A program made the translations under genes and the position numbers. Source: G963665185 sp049723905 (GTDB taxonomy: Bacteria; Desulfobacterota; Desulfovibrionia; Desulfovibrionales; Desulfovibrionaceae). Taken from it: a stretch of 64,000 nucleotides of DNA. The stretch spans positions 2,914,001-2,978,000 of the forward strand of contig NZ_JBJKFD010000001.1 of the NCBI RefSeq assembly GCF_049723905.1, in the 5' to 3' direction. Shown piece after piece: positions 17,155 through 24,230 of this stretch. Under the pieces are notes generated by a model, which was not told the origin of the DNA, ran no database searches, and worked only from the letters and a program-made list of their open reading frames with translations. Every line of letters begins with the position of its first letter. Position 1 is the stretch's first letter.

Positions 17155-18026
17155 TGAACGAGGCCACCTCCCTGCAAACGCCAACGGCCAACGGATACAA
17201 CAAACGCCGGGTCCTGCTTTCACGCTACGGCCTGCTGGTGCTGGGCCTTTTTCTGGTGGGCGTCATGTCCGTGGGCGCCTTGCTTGCCCCGTGGATTGCT
17301 CCGTTCGATCCCTCGGCCATCAATGTGGACGCTATTTTTCTGCCCCCCAGCTGGACCCATCTTCTGGGCACGGACTCCCTGGGCCGCGATATTTTCTCGC
17401 GTATGCTCTACGGCGGGCGGGTCTCGCTGTGGGTGGGGTTTGTGGCCGTGGGCCTGTCCGTTGGCATCGGGCTGGTGCTGGGGCTGGTGGCCGGATATTT
17501 CGGCGGGCTGGTGGATGAAGTCATCATGCGCGGCGTGGACGTGATGCTCTGCTTCCCCTCCTTTTTCCTTATCCTGGCGGTCATCGCCTTTCTGGAGCCG
17601 AGCCTGTTCAACATCATGGTGGTTATCGGCCTTACCAGCTGGATGGGCGTGGCCCGTCTGGTGCGGGCTGAAACCCTCAGCCTGAAAAGCCGCGACTACG
17701 TGCTGGCAGCCAAGGTTTCCGGCGCGGGCCACATCCGCGTTCTGTTCCACCACATTCTGCCCAATGCCGCGGCCCCGGTGCTGGTTTCCGCCACCCTGGG
17801 CGTGGCCGGAGCCATACTGGTGGAATCTTCCCTGAGCTTTCTGGGGCTGGGCGTGCAGCCTCCCACCCCGAGCTGGGGCAACATGCTTATGGAAGGCAAG
17901 GACGTGCTGGAAATAGCACCATGGATGTCTGTTTTTCCGGGCATGGCAATCCTGCTGACCGTGCTGGGCTACAACCTGCTGGGCGAAAGCCTGCGCGACC
18001 TGCTCGACCCGCGCCTGCGCCAATAG
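17154..18026 (+). CDS. Peptide/nickel-type ABC transporter permease (DppC/OppC-like)
   Basis: Second permease of the heterodimer, 290 residues. Features: N-terminal helix (RYGLLVLGLFLVGVMSVGALLAPW), the OppC landmark LLGTDSLGRDIFSRMLYGGRVSL, the EAA loop (SRDYVLAAKVSGAGHIRVLFHHILPNAAAPV) and the ending GESLRDLLDPRLRQ. Start overlaps the stop of the upstream permease by one base, so translation is coupled; AGGAAAG precedes it. Dipeptides, oligopeptides or nickel are possible substrates. Confidence 0.94.
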   Translation: MNEATSLQTPTANGYNKRRVLLSRYGLLVLGLFLVGVMSVGALLAPWIAPFDPSAINVDAIFLPPSWTHLLGTDSLGRDIFSRMLYGGRVSLWVGFVAVGLSVGIGLVLGLVAGYFGGLVDEVIMRGVDVMLCFPSFFLILAVIAFLEPSLFNIMVVIGLTSWMGVARLVRAETLSLKSRDYVLAAKVSGAGHIRVLFHHILPNAAAPVLVSATLGVAGAILVESSLSFLGLGVQPPTPSWGNMLMEGKDVLEIAPWMSVFPGMAILLTVLGYNLLGESLRDLLDPRLRQ

Positions 18027-18060
18027 CCCCCCCCGTTTCCTCCGCATTGCAAGGAACCGT

Positions 18061-18207
18061 ATGCCAACAGTCTGCCTGGTCAATGTTTCGCTGCCGGACG
18101 AGGCCCGTTCCCAAGACCGGGAAAAAATGTTCTACCGCATGTTGAACGACCTGGGGCACGGCCCGCAGGCCGTCCACGCCCTCGGCCTTGCCGACCCCGG
18201 TGGCTGA
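18061..18207 (+). CDS. Possible small protein, unknown
   Basis: A 48-codon frame starting MPTVCLVNVSLPDEARSQ, with AAGGA 6 bases before the ATG, 34 bases after the permease stop and 52 bases before recN. Codon use has G/C in third positions like the neighbours. It is mixed in character, without a membrane helix. No homology was recognised. It could be a real small gene of this operon or chance. Confidence 0.4.
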   Translation: MPTVCLVNVSLPDEARSQDREKMFYRMLNDLGHGPQAVHALGLADPGG

Positions 18208-18259
18208 GACTCAAAACGTCACTTGAAGCCGCCCATCACAGGGAGTACAAACAAGCCCC

Positions 18260-19909
18260 ATGCTTGAATTATTGCGCATACACAATCTCGCCCTGATCGA
18301 AGACATGGAACTTGAGTTCGTGCCAGGACTCAACGTGCTTACCGGCGAAACCGGCGCAGGCAAATCCTTCATCCTCAAGGCGGTAAATTTTCTCACCGGC
18401 GAAAAGCTGGGACGCGACCATGTGCGCGGCGGTGCGGACAAGGCCGTGGCCGAAGCCATCTTCATCCATGGCCGGGAAGAAACCATTGTCCGCCGCGAAC
18501 TTTCGGCATCCACAGGACGCAGCCGACTGTTTATCAACGACCGGCTGTCCAGCGTGGAAAACATTGTCAAACGCCGTTCCAGCCTGTTTCTTCATACCAG
18601 CCAGCACGGGCAGCAGCTTCTGCTCCGGCCCTCGTATCAGGCCCGCATTGTGGACGGCTTTGTCACCGAGACCGAACTCTTTGACGAACGCACCGAACTG
18701 CTGGCCCGGCTCAAGGACATTTCCGAACAGCGTGCCGCGCTTCAGGCCCGCTATGACGAGCTTGCCAACCAACGCGATTTTCTCGAATTCCAGAAAAAGG
18801 AAATCGACAAGGTCGGCCCCCAACCCGGCGAAGAAGACGAGCTGGAAGCCAAACGCAAGACCCTGCGCCACCGCCGCGAGGTGAACGAAGCCGCGCAGAA
18901 CGCCCTGGACCTGCTGGACGATCCGCAATCTGGCATTTGCGACGCCATGGGCAAACTTTCGCGCCATTTGAACGCCCTGGCAAAATTTCTGCCCGAATTT
19001 GCGGACGACGCCGCCACGGTGGAAGACCTCAACCTCCAACTGGGCGAGATTGACGGACGACTGCGGCGCATGCCTTCGGTGGCTCCGGAAGACAACCCCG
19101 AAACCATTGAAGCACGGTTGTTCGAGCTCTCGTCCTTGCGCCGCAAGCTGGGCAAATCCCTGGACCAGATCGTGGACCTGGCACGGGAAATCGACGACAA
19201 CCTGTCGTTTCTCGACTCCTGCGCGTTGGACCTGAAAACCCTGCGCGACAAGGAAGAAAAGGAAGCCGACAAACTCCGCGCCGTACTGACCCGGCTGGAC
19301 AAGGCCCGGGCTACAGCCGGGGAAACGTTGTGCGCACGGCTCAAAGAAGAACTTTCCTACCTGGGATTTTCCAAACACGCGGAAATCCACATCCAGTTCA
19401 CGCCCACGGAAATCCACCCCGGCATCTCGGAAAACCGGGCGCGCATTCTGTGGATACCCAACCCCGGCATGCCCCCGCAGCCCCTGGACGCCATTGCCTC
19501 GGGCGGCGAACTTTCCCGCTTTCTCCTGGCCGTTACCAACCTCATCTCAGCCCAGGAACTACCTACGCTCATCTTCGACGAAGTGGACGCTGGCGTGGGC
19601 GGCCTGACCCTGAACAGCATGGCCGACCGGCTGGAACATCTGGCCGGACGCCAACAGGTCATACTCATTACCCACTGGCCGCAACTGGCGGCACGGGCCG
19701 CACGACACTTTACGGTGGTGAAGGAAGTGGACGACGGACGTACCTATACCCGCTGCCAGGCTTTGGCCTCAGAGGGCATTATGGCCGAACTTACCCGGAT
19801 GGCGGGGGGGGGGAACAGGGGAAGGCGCTGGCTGAACAACTGGGTAAAGCCAGATAGTTGGGAGAGAGACGAGGCGGCTGCGCGATTTTTGCCTCTGGCT
19901 TCGTTCTAA
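18260..19909 (+). CDS. recN: DNA repair protein RecN, frameshifted at the C-terminus
   Basis: SMC-like ATPase of double-strand-break repair. Walker A is LTGETGAGKSF near residue 30; a long coiled coil (about 150-370) follows; the C-terminal ATPase half has IASGGELSRFLLAV, LIFDEVDAGVGG and ILITHWPQLAARA. After RMAGGG the frame departs from the family. Shifting by one base in the G10 run at about 19804-19813 gives GEQGKALAEQLGKAR and a stop at 19857, the expected RecN ending. As read, the last ~37 residues run into repeat element A2. This is either a sequencing error in the homopolymer or a real slippage-prone tract. Confidence 0.93.
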   Translation: MLELLRIHNLALIEDMELEFVPGLNVLTGETGAGKSFILKAVNFLTGEKLGRDHVRGGADKAVAEAIFIHGREETIVRRELSASTGRSRLFINDRLSSVENIVKRRSSLFLHTSQHGQQLLLRPSYQARIVDGFVTETELFDERTELLARLKDISEQRAALQARYDELANQRDFLEFQKKEIDKVGPQPGEEDELEAKRKTLRHRREVNEAAQNALDLLDDPQSGICDAMGKLSRHLNALAKFLPEFADDAATVEDLNLQLGEIDGRLRRMPSVAPEDNPETIEARLFELSSLRRKLGKSLDQIVDLAREIDDNLSFLDSCALDLKTLRDKEEKEADKLRAVLTRLDKARATAGETLCARLKEELSYLGFSKHAEIHIQFTPTEIHPGISENRARILWIPNPGMPPQPLDAIASGGELSRFLLAVTNLISAQELPTLIFDEVDAGVGGLTLNSMADRLEHLAGRQQVILITHWPQLAARAARHFTVVKEVDDGRTYTRCQALASEGIMAELTRMAGGGNRGRRWLNNWVKPDSWERDEAAARFLPLASF

Positions 19910-20008
19910 AGAAGGCGGTTGGGACGGGATGGAGCTTTACTCCTATCCTCGCCCCAACCGCCTTCTTTACGCCTTGCCGGAACCAAAACTTACGCAGCCA
20001 CGTGAACG
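19868..20008 (+). repeat. Element A, copy 2 (long hairpin)
   Basis: Same outer boxes as copy 1 (GCGGCTGCGCGATTTTTGCC at left, TTACGCAGCC at right) and the same tip (GGATGGAG CTTTA CTCCTATCC). The inner stem is AAAGAAGGCGGTTGGG with CCCAACCGCCTTCTTT, quite different from copies 1 and 3 but perfectly paired. GGGTAAAG occurs on both sides (about 19842 and 20014). Confidence 0.85.
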
Positions 20009-20120
20009 TATGGGGTAAAGAAGAATAAGACGGGTTTCATAATGCTGCCTTCGCTTTCAAGCCAATTTCTAGCTACGATTTTACTTACAAACTAACCTGC
20101 CTTTTCCGCTCGAAATTCTC

Positions 20121-20447
20121 GTGCGCCCTTTTAGTTCACATCATCAATGGCTGTCATTTCGCCACGCCCCATTCTTCGGCGTGGCGTAACGACTCAGAAA
20201 AACCTGCAAATGCAGCTTACGAAGCTATGGCGCAAGGGTATTATCTCACCTGACTCGGTGCAAAGAGGCGGCAAAGACTTCTTGCCAGATACCTGCGGCC
20301 CCTTAGGCTCGGAAAGGGAGGGGAAGGTTCCGGAAACAAACGGGGAAACCGGGGCCTCTCCGGGTTTCCCCACTGTTTCCGGATAATTTTACAAAACTAT
20401 GCTCGAAAATTAGCCGAAGGGACACCATGTCTCCCTTCAACCACGCA
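20121..20447 (+). repeat. Element B, copy 2 (candidate structured RNA)
   Basis: Aligns to copies 1 and 3 from GTGCGCCCTT through CATCATCAATGG, the CCACGCC..GGCGTGG hairpin, ATGCAGCTTACGAAG, ATACCTGCGGCCCC, the nested stem CCGGAAAC[GGGGAAACC..GGTTTCCCC]GTTTCCGG and GGGACACCATGTCTCCC. The closing terminator-like hairpin of copies 1 and 3 is not recognisable. A reading frame is open through it, but changes between copies are not confined to third positions. Confidence 0.8.
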
Positions 20448-20565
20448 TCCTCTTTTCTTAAGCCGATAAAGTGTATCAGGTTGGGATGTGCCTTTGGCGC
20501 AGCCAGCGCGAGATTTTCAACGCCCTGGCCGGGGGAACCAGGCCTTTTCGGGCTCTCCCACTGTT

Positions 20566-20991
20566 TTACCCCTCACTCTCTTTGCCGTACGCAACAATCT
20601 TCCGACATAACGAGGCGAAAGCATCAATTTCTTCCGGTTCCAAGGCGCTTTCTATTGTTTCCAGAACTTCGTGGCGCAGGCTGGCCGAACGGGCCAGAAA
20701 GGCTTTCCCCGCCTTGGTGATGGAAATGTCGTACGACCGCCTGTCGAGAGTACTACGCTCCTGCACCACATAGCCCTTGTCCAGCAGACGCTTGGTAAGC
20801 TTGGATATCCCGGACTGCGACACCCCCCGAAGCTCCGCCAGCTCCTTTGTCGTCTTGCTGCCTTGCGTTGCCAGTATGTCCAGCAGGTAATATTGGGCGG
20901 TCGCCACGCCTTCCACATTGTAGCGGCTGAGATTGCTGATGATCATGCATTGAAACGGAAGGTAGCTCTGTTCAAGCTCAGTGTTCGTCAT
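20566..20991 (-). CDS. MarR-family transcriptional regulator
   Basis: A 141-residue MarR-type winged helix-turn-helix repressor. The DNA-binding part covers about 45-100 (TTKELAELRGVSQSGISKLTKRLLDKGYV, then the wing RSTLDRRSYDISIT), and helices at both ends serve dimerisation. Its ATG overlaps the last codon of the UvrA-like ATPase gene by four bases (ATGA), so the two are co-transcribed. That suggests it controls this operon, probably in response to the compound the ATPase protects against (inference). Confidence 0.92.
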   Translation of the reverse strand: MTNTELEQSYLPFQCMIISNLSRYNVEGVATAQYYLLDILATQGSKTTKELAELRGVSQSGISKLTKRLLDKGYVVQERSTLDRRSYDISITKAGKAFLARSASLRHEVLETIESALEPEEIDAFASLCRKIVAYGKESEG

Positions 20992-23261
20992 GGCTTTTCC
21001 CTGTGCTGCGCGTACTTCTTCAGATAGCGTCCGGTTATGGAACCCGGCGCATGCAAAAGATCCTGAGGAGTTCCTTCAAAGAGGACTTTTCCCCCTTTTT
21101 GTCCGGCTCCGGGACCAAGGTCAACCACCCAGTCCGCCCCACAGAGCACGTCCAGGTTGTGTTCAATGACGATCATGGTATTCCCCTGGGCCACAAGCCT
21201 GTCCAACACCCGCATCAGTTGCGCCACATCCGCCATATGCAGCCCGGCGGTCGGTTCGTCCAGAATATACACCTGCCCTTTTCTGCCAAGTTCCGCCGCC
21301 AGTTTGACGCGCTGCAGCTCCCCGCCGGAAAGCGTGTCCAGCGTCTGCCCCAGCGTGATGTACCCCAGCCCCACTGTTTCCAGCCGGGAAAGATCCTCGG
21401 CTATGCCGCTCCCGGCAAAGAAGCGGCAGGCATCATGCACGGTCAGCGAGAGCACCTCGAAAATATTCTTCCCGTCCAGGGCATAGCGCAGAACATCCTG
21501 CGTGTAGCGCTTGCCCGCGCAGGTCTCGCAGGTGGTGGCCACAGAATCCATGAACGCCAGGTCCGTATACACCACCCCCAGCCCCTTGCACTCGGGACAG
21601 GCGCCCTTGGAATTGAAGCTGAAAAGCCCCGCACCCACATTGTTGGCCCGGGCGAATTGCTTGCGAATGGCATCGAACACCCCGACGGCCGTGGCTATAT
21701 TCGACCGCTTGGAGGCGTGCATGGATTTTTGATCGATGGCGATGCACCCCGGACAATATTCCGGCAGAACCCCGTTGATCAGGCTGCTTTTCCCGGAACC
21801 GGCCACGCCGGTCACAACGGTCAGAACATTCTTTGGAATACGCACGGAGATGTTTTTCAGATTGTGCAGGGTTGCGCCTTCAATGGAAATATATCCCAAC
21901 GGGTTGCGGAGATTTTTCTTGAACGAAACGGTCCGCGAAAGATGTTTTGCCGTCAGCGTGTCCGCCTGCCGCAGCCCGTCGTAGCTTCCCTGAAAGACGA
22001 TGTTGCCGCCAGCCGTCCCCGCCCTCGGCCCCATGTCCACCACGTGGTCGGCCGTGCGAATGACATCCGGGTCGTGCTCCACCACAAGGAGCGTGTTTCC
22101 CTTGTCCCGCAGCAAGCGCAGCAGGTCGTTGACCCGGTCCACATCGTAGGGATGCAGCCCGATGCTGGGTTCATCCAGAATATAGGCCACGCCGGTCAGA
22201 CTGCTGCCGAGCTGCCGCAGCAACTTGATGCGTTGCGACTCGCCGCCTGAAAGGGTCGATGTTTCCCGGTTCAGGCTCAGATATCCCAGCCCAATGGACA
22301 CCATCTGTTCCAGCTGGTTCCTCAGTGCGGAAAAAATCGGCTTCACCTTGGCCGGATGGTCCAGCCCCTTCAGAAAGGCAAGCATGTCGTCGGCCTGCAT
22401 CGACGTGCACTCGCCAATGCTTTTCCCTCCCACCAGAGACGACAAGACCTCGGGACTCAGCCGATGGCCGCGGCAGTCGGGACATGTGCCCCGGCTGACA
22501 ATGGCGTCGATCCTTTTCCTGTGCCTGAGGCGCTCCTCGCCTTCGCCATGCAGAAAACTCCGTTCAATACGCGGAATCACCCCTTCGTACACAGCCGTCT
22601 TGGGCCATTGCGGATCGGGATGCGGCGGTTTTACACCCGTTGTGTGCAGCAGCAGGTCCATTTCCTGTGCACTGAAGTCCCGGAGCTTCTTCCCGTTGTC
22701 GAACATCCCGGAATGCACATAGCGACGCAACCGCCAGCCTCCCGGCTCGAACGTGGGAAAACGTATCGCCCCTTCGGAAAGAGACTTTTCCTTGTCCAGC
22801 AGCCGGTCCATGCCGATGGAATCCACCTTGCCGGTTCCGCCGCAGGTTTTGCACATGCCCTTGGGGTTGTTGAAGGAAAAGACTTCGGCAAGGCCCACAT
22901 ACGGCGTGCCCAGACGCGAATACAAAAGCCGCAGCAGCGAATAGATATCCGTTATGGTGCCCACCGTGGACCGTGCATTGCCGCCCAGGCGCTTCTGGCT
23001 GATGACAAAGGAAACCGGCAGGTTTTCTATGCCGTCCACATCGGGCTGCCCGTATTGGGGAAGCCGGTGCCGGATAAAGCTGGAATAGCTTTCGTTCAGC
23101 TGGCGCTGGGATTCCGCCGCAATCGTATCGAATACAAGCGATGACTTCCCGGAACCCGAGACTCCGGTAAACACCGTGATTTTTTTGGAAGGAATGGACA
23201 GGGACACGTTGTTGAGGTTGCGTTCCCGTGCCCTGCGGACATGAAGATTGTCGTCCTGCAT
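20988..23261 (-). CDS. UvrA-like ABC ATPase (short form, drug-resistance type)
   Basis: About 757 residues, against 916 for uvrA in this window. Two ABC modules: Walker A GVSGSGKSS near 32 with LSGGESQRIKLLRQLG and DEPSIGLHP; second Walker A GVAGSGKSS with LSGGELQRVKLAAELG and DEPTAGLHM. Cys pairs remain (CKTCGGTGK, CPDCRGHR, CPECKGLG, CETCAGKR), but the UvrB-binding/insertion region is shortened. The start MQDDNLHVRRARERN has AAGGAG upstream. Similar proteins (UvrA2/DrrC type) accompany resistance to DNA-acting drugs; here it pairs with marR. Whether it takes part in excision repair is not known. Confidence 0.9.
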   Translation of the reverse strand: MQDDNLHVRRARERNLNNVSLSIPSKKITVFTGVSGSGKSSLVFDTIAAESQRQLNESYSSFIRHRLPQYGQPDVDGIENLPVSFVISQKRLGGNARSTVGTITDIYSLLRLLYSRLGTPYVGLAEVFSFNNPKGMCKTCGGTGKVDSIGMDRLLDKEKSLSEGAIRFPTFEPGGWRLRRYVHSGMFDNGKKLRDFSAQEMDLLLHTTGVKPPHPDPQWPKTAVYEGVIPRIERSFLHGEGEERLRHRKRIDAIVSRGTCPDCRGHRLSPEVLSSLVGGKSIGECTSMQADDMLAFLKGLDHPAKVKPIFSALRNQLEQMVSIGLGYLSLNRETSTLSGGESQRIKLLRQLGSSLTGVAYILDEPSIGLHPYDVDRVNDLLRLLRDKGNTLLVVEHDPDVIRTADHVVDMGPRAGTAGGNIVFQGSYDGLRQADTLTAKHLSRTVSFKKNLRNPLGYISIEGATLHNLKNISVRIPKNVLTVVTGVAGSGKSSLINGVLPEYCPGCIAIDQKSMHASKRSNIATAVGVFDAIRKQFARANNVGAGLFSFNSKGACPECKGLGVVYTDLAFMDSVATTCETCAGKRYTQDVLRYALDGKNIFEVLSLTVHDACRFFAGSGIAEDLSRLETVGLGYITLGQTLDTLSGGELQRVKLAAELGRKGQVYILDEPTAGLHMADVAQLMRVLDRLVAQGNTMIVIEHNLDVLCGADWVVDLGPGAGQKGGKVLFEGTPQDLLHAPGSITGRYLKKYAQHREKP

Positions 23262-23340
23262 AGCAAGCTCCTTTGTTGCAGGAAGCTTGATATGGTCATT
23301 ATATGACATAGTCAACTAAATGGGGTAACGTATTAGAAAG

Positions 23341-23478
23341 AGACGCGGCTGCGCGATTTTTGCCCCCGGCTACGTTGAATTAAAAAGGAGTTTGGACGGG
23401 ATGGAGCTTTACTCCTATCCTCGCCCCAACTCCTTTTTTTTCGCCTTGCCGGGAACAAAACTTACGCAGCCGCGTGAC
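23341..23478 (+). repeat. Element A, copy 3 (long hairpin)
   Basis: Outer stem ACGCGGCTGCGCG with CGCAGCCGCGT, then TTTTTGCCCCCGGC with GCCGGGAACAAAA, inner stem AAAAAGGAGTTTGG with CCAACTCCTTTTT, tip GGATGGAG CTTTA CTCCTATCC. TGGGGTAA flanks it on both sides (23321-23328 and about 23482). It lies upstream of the UvrA-like gene, on the opposite strand sense. Confidence 0.86.
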
Positions 23479-23698
23479 GTGTGGGGTAATAAAAACGCCT
23501 TTCTATTGCACCACCTTGCAAACCAATTTATAGAAATGCTTCCGATGGCACAGGTCGGAAGATGGCTCTGCTAACCTGTGCCGGGTAGCGACGCGGCCAT
23601 CTCGCGTACGTTTCAGCCCAGTACACATTTATGGTCTATCATCTGGATTAACCGCTAGTTAGCTCTATCTTTTCGTCCACAGGGACTTTTCAACTATC

Positions 23699-24070
23699 CG
23701 TGCGCCCTTCCACTCCACATCATCAATGGCCCCCTATTCGCCACGCCCCATTCTTTGGCGTGGCGCAACTGTTGTGCAAACGGTTACAAATGCAGCTTAC
23801 GAACCTATGGCGCAAGGGTGCTATCTCACCTGACTTGGTACGAAGAGGCGGCAAAGACTTCCTGCCAGATACCTGCGGCCCCTTAGGGCCGGAAAGGGAG
23901 GGGAAGGTTCAGGAAACAAACGGGGAAACCGGGGCCTCTCCGGGTTTCCCCACTGTTTCCGGAAAATTCGACAAAATTTATTTGAAAGGCAGCCGCGGGG
24001 ACACCGTGTCTCCCTATACCCAGCCGCCTCTTCCCTCTTCACTGCGCGAAAAGCGCAGTGTGCTTTCTTT
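23699..24070 (+). repeat. Element B, copy 3 (candidate structured RNA)
   Basis: Same block order as copies 1 and 2, ending in hairpin CACTGCGC GAAAA GCGCAGTG followed by TGCTTTCTTT. Copy 1 has CAATGCGC/GCGCATTG at the same place, so a C-G pair replaces an A-T pair. Between A3 and B3 lies an extra hairpin, GGCACAGGT..ACCTGTGCC (about 23548-23582). No gene is otherwise supported in 23262-24112. Confidence 0.8.
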
Positions 24071-24112
24071 CCTTGCCCCCGCAGCAATCCCCCCAAGGAC
24101 CACAGGCGGGGC

Positions 24113-24222
24113 AAAAAACGTGAGATCAAGGCGCGAGGATGTTGGCGGTTGTGAAGCGTATTCTTCCATACGCGAGGGTTCGCCAACACCGCAGCAACGC
24201 GGATATCGCGAATTTTTCCCCC
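24113..24222. repeat. Family C hairpin repeat, copy 5
   Basis: GATCAAGGCGCGAGG, arm ATGTTGGCGGTT, centre GCGTATTCTTCCATACGCGAGG-like (GCGTAT/ATACGC instead of GTGTAT/ATACAC), arm TTCGCCAACA, right box CCGCAGCAACGCGGATATCGC. It lies 9 bases past the stop of the leftward sigma-54 regulator. Confidence 0.8.
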
Positions 24223-24230
24223 GCCTACTC

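Noticed and set aside
20147..20386. 79-codon frame inside element B2
   Set aside because: The same frame has a stop in copy B1; nucleotide stems, not amino acids, are conserved between copies.
23341..23478. Element A as integron attC sites
   Set aside because: No RYYYAAC/GTTRRRY core pairs, no integrase and no cassette array.
23881..23965. Resemblance of GGGGAAACC...CCCCACTGTTTCCGG to the end of a cobalamin riboswitch
   Set aside because: The B12-box and the rest of the riboswitch core are missing, and no cobalamin or transport gene follows any of the three copies.
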